Positions 32,464-37,799 of a DNA stretch of 45,735 bases are shown piece by piece. The DNA lies in the NCBI GenBank assembly GCA_028712155.1, contig JAQTQO010000007.1, positions 1 through 45,735 on the forward strand, read 5' to 3'. The position numbers and the translations under genes are program-made. How positions within the stretch are numbered: the first letter of the stretch is position 1; the number at the start of each line of letters is the position of its first letter. The notes beneath the pieces are model-generated. The model worked only from the letters and a program-made list of their open reading frames with translations. It was not told the origin of the DNA and did no database searches. Source of the stretch: Patescibacteria group bacterium (lineage in GTDB: Bacteria; Patescibacteriota; Patescibacteriia; Buchananbacterales; GWA2-38-13).

Positions 32464-33033
32464 ATTGCCAAAACCTTGCGCATCTCACGTCGACGCTTCT
32501 ACCGCCGGGTCATCAAAGTTGAACCGCAGCGTTACCGGGTCAACGAATGGATCCGCGTACCCGAGGTTCGCCTGATTGACGAAACCGGCGCGCATGTTGG
32601 CGTTGTCCCGACCGCCCAAGCGATCGCCCGCGCCCGCGAGCACGAACTGGACCTGGTTGAAGTGCAACCACTGGCCAATCCGCCGGTGGCAAAAATTCTG
32701 AGCTTCAGCAAACTCAAGTACGAAGAAGACAAGGAACGCAAACGCGAGAAGGCCAGACAAAAGAAAGTGGAGATCAAGGGCGTGCGGCTCAGCCTACGCA
32801 TCGGCCAGCATGACCGGGAAGTCCGCCTCACCCAGGCGCAGCAGTTCCTCGGCAACGACGACAAAGTACGGATCGAACTGATCCTGCGGGGCCGTGAACG
32901 CCAGCACAAAGATCTGGCGGAAAAAATTATCCAGGATTTCATCAGCACCATCCACCAGACGATCCCCGTCAAGGTTGAGCAAGGGATTTCGGCCCAGGGC
33001 GGGAAGCTCTCGACGATTATCGCGAAAGAATAA
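32464..33033 (+). CDS. infC: Translation initiation factor IF-3
   Basis: IF-3 checks initiator tRNA-AUG pairing on the 30S subunit. The clear domain starts RYRVNEWIRVPEVRLIDETGAHVGVV, continues with LDLVEVQPLANPPVAKILSFSKLKYEEDKE, the lysine-rich linker, the C-terminal domain (VRLSLRIGQHDREVRLTQAQQFLGNDDKVRIELILRGRERQH), and ends STIIAKE. There is no in-frame AUG between position 32320 and the conserved region. Possible starts are ATT 32464, TTG 32476 or ATC 32482; ATT is given here because infC in other bacteria often starts with AUU or AUC. A small ACGGTAC/GTACCGT hairpin (about 32440-32457) sits just upstream. It heads the infC-rpmI-rplT cluster. Confidence 0.9.
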   Translation: MAKTLRISRRRFYRRVIKVEPQRYRVNEWIRVPEVRLIDETGAHVGVVPTAQAIARAREHELDLVEVQPLANPPVAKILSFSKLKYEEDKERKREKARQKKVEIKGVRLSLRIGQHDREVRLTQAQQFLGNDDKVRIELILRGRERQHKDLAEKIIQDFISTIHQTIPVKVEQGISAQGGKLSTIIAKE

Positions 33034-33128
33034 TTAAAAATTGGGTAAGGATTCGGAACCAGGGAAACGATTTTTTTATTTTACCCTGCCACCGGATTCC
33101 TTATTCCCGACTATCAGATGCACGCACT

Positions 33129-33326
33129 ATGGGAAAACTCAAGACCTACCAGGCAGCGAACAAACGGTTCAAATTCAGCAAATCCGGCACGATCATGAAG
33201 AAACATGCCGGACAGGACCACTTCAACGCGCGCGAGCCCGGCAAGGTGACCCGCGCCAAGCGCCGGCGAAACCGGGTTGCCAACGTCGACCTCCGCAAAA
33301 TCCGCTCGATGCTCCCGTACGCCTAA
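33129..33326 (+). CDS. rpmI: 50S ribosomal protein bL35
   Basis: The 65-residue basic protein begins MGKLKTYQAANKRFKFSKSG and has KHAGQDHFN followed by KRRRN, the pattern of bL35 (usual length 60-66). It lies in the conserved order infC-rpmI-rplT, 95 bases after infC. In other bacteria this operon is controlled by bL20 binding to the mRNA; the 95-base gap could hold such a leader, but no clear structure was seen. Confidence 0.95.
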   Translation: MGKLKTYQAANKRFKFSKSGTIMKKHAGQDHFNAREPGKVTRAKRRRNRVANVDLRKIRSMLPYA

Positions 33327-33355
33327 CCGAATTTTTTCATTTTGATTTTTCTTCT

Positions 33356-33700
33356 ATGCCTCGAGTCAAACGTGCCGTCATTCATCTCAAGAAACGCCGC
33401 GCCCTGATGCGGGCGGTCAAAGGGTACCGCTGGGGACGCAAGAACATCATCCGCCTCGCCCGCCCCGCCATGCTGAAAGCGGGAGCCTACGCATACCGTG
33501 ACCGCCGCAACAAGAAACGCGCCGCCCGCGCCCTCTGGCAGATTAAAATCAACGCCGCGTGCCGGGCAAACGGCCTGTCATACTCCGCGTTCATGGGAAA
33601 ACTTGGAAAGCAAAAAATCGCACTGGACCGAAAAATTCTCGCACTGCTGGCGGAACATCACCCCGCGGTGTTTGCCAAGATCGTGGAAAAAGTAAAATAA
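33356..33700 (+). CDS. rplT: 50S ribosomal protein bL20
   Basis: The 114-residue protein starts MPRVKRAVIHLKKRRALMRAVKGYRWGRKN and contains AYAYRDRRNKKRAARALWQIKINAACRANGLSYSAFMG, the standard bL20 sequence. The frame is open back to 33041, but the family N-terminus fixes ATG 33356. It starts 29 bases after rpmI. bL20 is needed for early assembly of the large subunit. No strong terminator was found right after the stop; the dispersed repeat at 33748-33817 follows. Confidence 0.97.
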   Translation: MPRVKRAVIHLKKRRALMRAVKGYRWGRKNIIRLARPAMLKAGAYAYRDRRNKKRAARALWQIKINAACRANGLSYSAFMGKLGKQKIALDRKILALLAEHHPAVFAKIVEKVK

Positions 33701-33747
33701 TTAAGACTACACTTTCGACTTCCAACCACGATAGGGGTAAAAAATTC

Positions 33748-33817
33748 AAATTTCTAATTCCCGGATCCTGAATCGAAATTTCCTAGGTTTTTGGCAATTG
33801 GAAATTAGGAATTGAGG
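33748..33817. repeat. Interspersed AT-rich inverted-repeat element, copy 2
   Basis: AAATTTCTAATTCC (33748-33761) and GGAAATTAGGAATT (about 33800-33813) are near-complementary arms and match the arms of the element at 943-1058. It follows rplT, as the first copy follows the LCP gene. Confidence 0.4.
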
Positions 33818-33835
33818 CATTTTCTGCTTATCCAC

Positions 33836-33864
33836 TTGACGGTTTAGGCCGACTCCGCTACCAT
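33836..33864 (+). promoter_or_regulatory. Promoter of leader unit A
   Basis: TTGACG (33836-33841), a 17-base spacer and TACCAT (33859-33864). The expected start of transcription (about 33871) is only a few bases before the leader ATG at 33877. Confidence 0.7.
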
Positions 33865-33876
33865 ACGGGTAACACT

Positions 33877-33951
33877 ATGCAATTCCAGCTGAACACCACG
33901 ACCAAGACCATGAAGATGACTGACCTCAAGAGATCAGCTGCTTTGCCGTAG
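33877..33951 (+). CDS. Leader peptide A (24 residues, ends TDLKRSAALP-stop)
   Basis: A 24-codon frame starts at ATG 33877, about 6 bases after the predicted transcription start, so it is nearly leaderless. It begins MQFQLNTTTKTMKM and ends TDLKRSAALP followed by TAG (33949-33951). The 5' arm of the terminator hairpin (33920-33938) lies inside the coding sequence, so a ribosome on the last codons would keep the terminator from forming. A second leader at 34969 has the same C-terminus (TDLQRSANLP-stop) in the same position relative to an equivalent hairpin. The terminal Pro followed by a stop recalls TnaC, which stalls at Pro-stop; the Thr-rich middle recalls classical amino-acid attenuators. 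That it is translated is an inference. Confidence 0.65.
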   Translation: MQFQLNTTTKTMKMTDLKRSAALP

Positions 33952-34009
33952 ACCCACCCATAACACGAAACACTCGAAAAAAGCTGATCTCACCAAGGTC
34001 AGTTTTTTT
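33920..34009 (+). promoter_or_regulatory. Attenuator A (terminator overlapping the leader ORF)
   Basis: CTGACCT (33920-33926) pairs with AGGTCAG (33996-34002) and GAGATCAGC (33930-33938) with GCTGATCTC (33983-33991), followed by seven T. The 44-base loop contains TTTGCCGTAG, which is also present in attenuator B. The regulated gene starts 45 bases after the T-run. Confidence 0.8.
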
Positions 34010-34053
34010 GGACTGTTTCACCCGGAATTTGAAAATCTAGTTTGGAGAATACC

Positions 34054-34587
34054 ATGGGTACGCTCTTTATCGTCAACACCGGGAACGGCGCAACCCCGCC
34101 GCGTTCGGCGCGGGAACTCGGCCTACTGGCTGCAACCTGCGGCCATGAACCGATCGAGGTGGTGGTCGGCGTCATCGGCACCAGGTCATTCGCGATGGCC
34201 GGGGAATTCCTGGCGGGCTACAGCGGCGGAAGCCAGGCACGGCTGACCTACCACACCACGCCGGACGTTGTCTGTGGCGCCCTGCTGGAGGGATTGCGCA
34301 GCGATCGGGAGGCGCCGCGCACCGCGGCGTGGAGTATTGGGAGCTTGTGCTCCCAGCAGGACATCGTCCGCCGCCTGCAGTACGCGGGCTCGTCGCCCGA
34401 ATCCATCCTGGCCATCCTCTCCCCCGGAGAGCTGCCGCTAGTGCTCGACCACCTGCAGACGCTGCGCCGCGACGCGCCGACCGTTCCGCTGGACCCCGGC
34501 AACGTCACCGTCGTCCACATCGACGGCGACACCATCTGGTGCGAACAGCCCCGCCTCGCCGCGCCCGCGGCAACGCCGGCGGCTTGA
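34054..34587 (+). CDS. Hypothetical protein behind attenuator A, possible degenerate histidine-phosphatase relative
   Basis: The 177-residue protein starts at ATG 34054, 5 bases after GGAGA. It opens MGTLFIVNTGNG, continues PPRSARELGLLAATCG and VVGVIGTRSFAMAGEFL, and ends with DPGNVTVVHIDGDTIWCEQP and an Ala/Pro tail. This order recalls the histidine phosphatase (SixA/phosphoglycerate mutase) fold: LFIV at the RHG strand, RSFAMAGEFL at the RAxxTAE helix, and a final VTVVxxDG strand. The catalytic RHG and second His are absent, so it would be a non-enzymatic relative. This is a weak, motif-level inference. The gene is controlled by an attenuator and closed by a terminator. The second such gene is at 35441. 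Confidence 0.7.
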   Translation: MGTLFIVNTGNGATPPRSARELGLLAATCGHEPIEVVVGVIGTRSFAMAGEFLAGYSGGSQARLTYHTTPDVVCGALLEGLRSDREAPRTAAWSIGSLCSQQDIVRRLQYAGSSPESILAILSPGELPLVLDHLQTLRRDAPTVPLDPGNVTVVHIDGDTIWCEQPRLAAPAATPAA

Positions 34588-34630
34588 ACGCCACCCTCCC
34601 CTGCCCTTTCCCGCCCAGCCCTTTCGTTTC

Positions 34631-34667
34631 GCCCGTCCATCACCGCTGATGCGACGGGCTTTTTTTA
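34631..34667 (+). terminator. Terminator of unit A
   Basis: GCCCGTC (34631-34637) pairs with GACGGGC (34653-34659), followed by eight T-rich bases. The preceding sequence CCCTGCCCTTTC and TCGCCCG recurs before the terminator of unit B. Confidence 0.85.
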
Positions 34668-34729
34668 TTGGCGGGCGCTCATTATCGTAGCAGCCAACAG
34701 CATACCCGTGGTGGGGTGTGGCCGTACCC

Positions 34730-34758
34730 TTGACACACAAACGCCCACGCCCTATCAT
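34730..34758 (+). promoter_or_regulatory. Promoter of a candidate small RNA
   Basis: TTGACA (34730-34735), 17 bases, TATCAT (34753-34758). It has the same spacing and TAnCAT-type -10 as the promoters of leader units A and B. Confidence 0.65.
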
Positions 34759-34764
34759 CACCAC

Positions 34765-34900
34765 ATTATCAATTTGCCCTTTCTGGTTTTACACGAATAT
34801 AAGTGTAAGGCTGCCATCAATTCTCCCCCTACGAGACCGGATTCAATCCGGTCGTCCCAAAACGAGAGCCCGGACTGCTCATCCCAGTCCGGGCTCCATC
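34765..34900 (+). ncRNA. Candidate small RNA with three hairpins
   Basis: From the expected start at about 34765 the transcript would contain ACAC/GTGT (about 34791-34806), the 8-bp GACCGGAT/ATCCGGTC hairpin (34835-34853) and a 12-bp GAGCCCGGACTG/CAGTCCGGGCTC hairpin (34866-34896). The tail after the last stem is only moderately T-rich (CCATCTTATAT). No ATG-initiated frame fits. It lies between the two attenuator-controlled units. Confidence 0.55.
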
Positions 34901-34924
34901 TTATATATGGTAATTTCCCGCCTA

Positions 34925-34953
34925 TTGACTTTCCCCCGCCGATGCGCTAACAT
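34925..34953 (+). promoter_or_regulatory. Promoter of leader unit B
   Basis: TTGACT (34925-34930), 17 bases, TAACAT (34948-34953). The expected transcription start, about 34960, is about 9 bases before the leader ATG. Confidence 0.7.
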
Positions 34954-34968
34954 ACATCCAACATCGCT

Positions 34969-35040
34969 ATGCTACGGCTCAATTTCAGCTTTTTCTTTAC
35001 GTTTTTTACTGACCTTCAGAGATCAGCCAATTTGCCGTAG
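34969..35040 (+). CDS. Leader peptide B (23 residues, Phe-rich, ends TDLQRSANLP-stop)
   Basis: A 23-codon frame runs from ATG 34969 to TAG 35038-35040. It reads MLRLNFSFFFTFF, then TDLQRSANLP-stop. The last ten residues match leader A except for two substitutions (K/Q and A/N), and synonymous third-base changes (CTC/CTT, GCT/GCC) also occur. The Phe run resembles the PheL leader and leader A has a Thr run, so each might sense a different aminoacyl-tRNA, while the shared C-terminus suggests stalling at the final Pro-stop. The 5' arm of the terminator (35009-35026) lies within the coding sequence. Translation is inferred. Confidence 0.65.
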   Translation: MLRLNFSFFFTFFTDLQRSANLP

Positions 35041-35096
35041 CCACCATTCCTGATACCCCAAGCAAACTGATCTCTGAAACATGAGGTCAGTTTTTT
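35009..35096 (+). promoter_or_regulatory. Attenuator B (terminator overlapping the leader ORF)
   Basis: CTGACCT (35009-35015) pairs with AGGTCAG (35084-35090) and CAGAGATCAG (35017-35026) with CTGATCTCTG (35067-35076), followed by six T. The loop contains TTTGCCGTAG as in attenuator A. The next gene starts about 345 bases downstream. Confidence 0.8.
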
Positions 35097-35343
35097 AATA
35101 GTTTACCCAAATTTTGCGCCAAAATTTGGCTGGAAACTATTAATCCGCCGAAAGTCCTTTTGCAGAATGGTAACAACATTCAGATAAGCCGCAGGCGGCT
35201 TCCGCGCCATTGCTCATTGGCCTTTCACAATTCCCACCCCGCGGACTGAAGGCGGATTGGTACCTATATTACTTGTCCGCGAGCTGTGGTGCCGGGGTCA
35301 ACCCAAAATTTTTGCTACTAAATTTGGTGGAAACTATTAATCC
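35095..35343. repeat. Hairpin and partial direct repeat between attenuator B and its gene
   Basis: TTAATAGTTT (35095-35104) pairs with AAACTATTAA (35134-35143), and inside it CCAAATTTT pairs with AAAATTTGG (35107-35129). A second, partial copy at 35302-35343 keeps the CCAAAATTT/AAATTTGG hairpin and the same AAACTATTAA (35331-35340) but not the left arm, so the left arm at 35095 could pair with either copy. The rest of the 345-base gap shows no gene. Confidence 0.6.
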
Positions 35344-35440
35344 CGCACCGAACTTTTATGTAACCCCCACGATATCAATAAAGTCTACTGTATCGCCCTT
35401 TCCACAACCGAATATACGGAAAAAGAAAAGGATGTGACTC

Positions 35441-36001
35441 ATGGGAAAAATCTTTCTCGTTGGCGCGTCTACGCCCGCGGATCTTGCCCTGCCGAAAGGA
35501 CAAGAAACCACGGCACTCTCGACGACTGGACGGCTGGGTCGTACCATCGCCACGCGTACCAAGGCGCGATTGGTGCTCACCATCTGCACGTTCGGAAAGC
35601 TCGCGCTGGAATCGCTCCATCATTTTATCCGCGGCCACGGTACGCGGACGACCTACGTCCGCCTCGAGGACGAGGAACTGACCACAGTGCTCTCCGGCCT
35701 GCTCGGATGCGAGCCGGAATGCAAGATGGAGCCGGATGGCCTGTGCGGCGGCGAAGCCAAAAAGGCGATTGCGTGCGTCAGCACGGAGCCGGATTCGGCC
35801 GTCGTGGTGTTCGCATCACCAGCCATGCTCCAACCGATGGTCGAGCTCGTGTACACCCGATGCTCCGACAAAAACGGAACCACGCCCAAGGCGTTCGGCC
35901 GCTGCCGCGCCTGCAGCGTGGACCTCCGTATGGAAAACGGAAGCCAGCCGCCGAAGGTCACCCTGAGTGGCTTCCAGATCTTCTCTCCCGACGAGAAGTA
36001 A
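35441..36001 (+). CDS. Hypothetical protein behind attenuator B, possible degenerate histidine-phosphatase relative
   Basis: The 186-residue protein starts MGKIFLVGASTPADLALP; GGATG lies just before the start region (AAAAGGATGTGACTC-ATG). The order TTGRLGRTIATRTKARLVLTICTFGKLALESLHHFI followed by VVVFASPAMLQPMVELVY again recalls the histidine phosphatase fold, without the RHG motif and without a catalytic His. Ten cysteines are spread over CEPECKMEPDGLCGG, IACVS, TRCSD and GRCRACSVD, and might bind metal. Similarity to the 34054 protein is limited to the MG-x-[LI]-F-[IL]-V start and overall layout, but promoter, leader peptide, attenuator and 3' region are shared. The function is unknown. Confidence 0.7.
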   Translation: MGKIFLVGASTPADLALPKGQETTALSTTGRLGRTIATRTKARLVLTICTFGKLALESLHHFIRGHGTRTTYVRLEDEELTTVLSGLLGCEPECKMEPDGLCGGEAKKAIACVSTEPDSAVVVFASPAMLQPMVELVYTRCSDKNGTTPKAFGRCRACSVDLRMENGSQPPKVTLSGFQIFSPDEK

Positions 36002-36028
36002 AACCAGCGCCCCCTGCCCTTTCGTCTC

Positions 36029-36062
36029 GCCCGCCAAGTTCACAGAACTGGCGGGCTTTTTT
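36029..36062 (+). terminator. Terminator of unit B
   Basis: GCCCGCCA (36029-36036) pairs with TGGCGGGC (36049-36056) and runs into six T. Confidence 0.9.
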
Positions 36063-36070
36063 ATTCAGAC

Positions 36071-36099
36071 TTGATTCCTTCTGACGTTTATGCTAAGAT
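36071..36099 (+). promoter_or_regulatory. Promoter upstream of tRNA-Asp
   Basis: TTGATT (36071-36076), 17 bases, TAAGAT (36094-36099). Transcription would start near 36106, about 180 bases before the tRNA. Confidence 0.55.
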
Positions 36100-36105
36100 T
36101 TTGCA

Positions 36106-36280
36106 CGTGACGTAGTTACACGTTTGGTGACAGCAAACGCCACACTACGTTATTTTATTACCACACCCCCACAGTAAGGGACTCCGACGCAGGTCGGAGG
36201 ACCGCCAACGAGGAGGGTGTGGGAATAACCCCGCACCTCCGCCCTGGGCGGATGGGGTAGGGTTTGTACAAATTAATATT
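36106..36280 (+). ncRNA. Candidate structured RNA ahead of tRNA-Asp
   Basis: The segment between promoter and tRNA has no ORF but several stems: ACGTAG/CTACGT with CGTTTG/CAAACG inside (about 36110-36150), CCACACCC/GGGTGTGG enclosing CTCCGAC/GTCGGAG (about 36160-36228), and CCGCCC/GGGCGG (about 36239-36251). It might be a separate RNA released by tRNA processing. No known family was recognised. Confidence 0.45.
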
Positions 36281-36283
36281 CTT

Positions 36284-36357
36284 GGGCTGGTAGTGTAGTG
36301 GCCTAACACGTCGCCCTGTCACGGCGAAGACCGCGGGTTCGAATCCCGTCCAGCCCG
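36284..36357 (+). tRNA. tRNA-Asp (GTC)
   Basis: The acceptor GGGCTGG pairs with CCAGCCC, the anticodon loop is CTGTCAC (GTC), the T-arm has TTCGAAT, and the discriminator is G. CCA is not encoded (CCCGTTTG follows), unlike the other three tRNAs here. Confidence 0.95.
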
Positions 36358-36409
36358 TTTGCTGTCAGCATCCCAACATCGGTTGGGGTGGTGACAGCAA
36401 ATTTGTTTT
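36358..36409 (+). terminator. Terminator of the tRNA-Asp transcript
   Basis: A perfect 10-bp stem TTTGCTGTCA/TGACAGCAAA (36358-36367/36392-36401) has a further CCCAAC/GTTGGG pairing inside and is followed by TTTGTTTT. Confidence 0.85.
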
Positions 36410-36513
36410 GGGAGGGATTCGAACGAATCCCGCATGCCCTTCCGTCTTGTCCACCGAAAGTTTACTGAAGGTGGAAGTCCCGCGGCCCCCGGACGAAGGA
36501 GGGTCCAGCCCGT
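36410..36513. other. Possible tRNA-related remnant after tRNA-Asp
   Basis: GGGATTCG/CGAATCCC (36414-36431) forms a hairpin resembling a T-arm, and GTCCAGCCCGT at 36503-36513 repeats the tRNA-Asp 3' end (36348-36358). This could be the trace of an integration at the tRNA or of a decayed tRNA copy. Weak evidence. Confidence 0.3.
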
Positions 36514-36533
36514 CATCTAGACGAATCATTGAG

Positions 36534-36561
36534 AAAAACCGTTTTAAAAGAACGGTTTTTT
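36534..36561. terminator. Hairpin terminator before the AI-2E gene
   Basis: AAAAACCGTT (36534-36543) pairs with AACGGTTTTT (36551-36560), and another T follows. Confidence 0.8.
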
Positions 36562-36658
36562 GTTGGCATTCTACATAAAACAAAATTTCACTATTGTAGA
36601 GGTAGCGGTACTCTTGATGTGTTTATAAAAATGATGCCATGAACAATCCTCCAACGGA

Positions 36659-36687
36659 TTGAAGAGAACGGATTTTTGTACTATAAT
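36659..36687 (+). promoter_or_regulatory. Promoter of the AT-rich AI-2E gene
   Basis: TTGAAG (36659-36664), 17 bases, consensus TATAAT (36682-36687). The start codon at 36698 is only 11 bases beyond the -10, which predicts an mRNA with almost no leader. Confidence 0.7.
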
Positions 36688-36697
36688 TTTGATTGGT

Positions 36698-37690
36698 ATG
36701 GAACCACACGAACACCCGTTAAGCTGGGAGGCGTTAAGCCGAATCGTCCTGATGGGCATTGCCCTTCTTTTGATTTGGAAAGCGCTTGGGGCTGTTGTCG
36801 ATGTTGTCATTGCTTTGGCGCTGACCGCCTCTTTACATCCACTCGTGCACACGCTGCACAATAAAACCAAACTACCGATGTTAATTTCTGCACTGATTGT
36901 TCTTCTTCTCATCGCCATTCCTTTTTTCATCATCGGTTTTTCTATCATACCTCAAATTCCTCAATTATTATCAAGTATTGATGCTACCGTAAATCAGTTA
37001 CCTTTCATTGGGCAGATGTTTAACAATTTCAGTATCGTCCAATATATGGAATCTCGTTCAGGCGATATTGTCGCTTCTTCGGGAAATATCTTACTCATCA
37101 TTTCCTCCGTCATCGCAACACTCGTACTCACATTTTATTTTGTATACGACTATGAACGTTTGCTGAAACTCTTTTTAAATATTTTCCCATACAAGGAAAA
37201 AGCAAAATTGAAAGGTCTCCTGGAAGAGATCGCGAGGGTCACCGGACAATTTATTCGAGGCAACGTGATTATTTCTTGTATTTCATTTATTGTTATTTTT
37301 ATCGGCCTTTTGATCCTCAAGATTCCTTTAGCTATGCCGCTTGCTCTGATTGCGGGTGTCTTCGATCTCCTGCCCTTAGTGGGGTCTACCTTAGGCGCGA
37401 TCCCTGCTTTATTAGTGGCTTTTAGTCTCTCGCCCGTACAAGGATTCTCCGTGCTTATTTTGTTTATTATCTATCAGCAAGTAGAAAATATATATATTTG
37501 TCCCGCAATCTACAATAAAGCCCTGAATCTCTATCCCGCACTGGGATTTCTCGCTGTTCTGGTTGGAGCCAGTCTCTTTGGAATCTTAGGAGCATTTCTC
37601 GCCCTGCCCGTAGCCGCGAGCATTCCGGTCGTAGTGGAATATCATGAAAATTACAAGGAGCGGCATCAAACTCCGAGCGAGATACCGTAG
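36698..37690 (+). CDS. AI-2E family permease-like membrane protein (AT-rich copy)
   Basis: This protein of about 330 residues starts MEPHEHPLSWEALSRIV. It has about eight transmembrane segments and the family block FDLLPLVGSTLGAIPALLVAF, then IIYQQVENIYICPAIYNKALNLYPALGFLAVLVGASLFGILGAFLALPVAASIPVVVEY. The frame is open to 36659, but the promoter TATAAT lies inside that extension, so ATG 36698 is the start. The gene is markedly more AT-rich than its neighbours and than the other AI-2E family gene at 29449, and its codon use differs. Horizontal transfer is plausible. The substrate is unknown. Confidence 0.9.
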   Translation: MEPHEHPLSWEALSRIVLMGIALLLIWKALGAVVDVVIALALTASLHPLVHTLHNKTKLPMLISALIVLLLIAIPFFIIGFSIIPQIPQLLSSIDATVNQLPFIGQMFNNFSIVQYMESRSGDIVASSGNILLIISSVIATLVLTFYFVYDYERLLKLFLNIFPYKEKAKLKGLLEEIARVTGQFIRGNVIISCISFIVIFIGLLILKIPLAMPLALIAGVFDLLPLVGSTLGAIPALLVAFSLSPVQGFSVLILFIIYQQVENIYICPAIYNKALNLYPALGFLAVLVGASLFGILGAFLALPVAASIPVVVEYHENYKERHQTPSEIP

Positions 37691-37799
37691 CGATACAGAT
37701 GTCTTTTGCCATATCAGGGTAGATTCTTCGTACACGGGACACAAATTTATGGGCTCTAAAATTGAGCGCATATTTTGCGTTTAAGTATCTAGCGTAGGT

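Noticed and set aside
36319-36583. Minus-strand frames with AGRDSNPRSSP
   Set aside because: They are also tRNA-overlapping artefacts.
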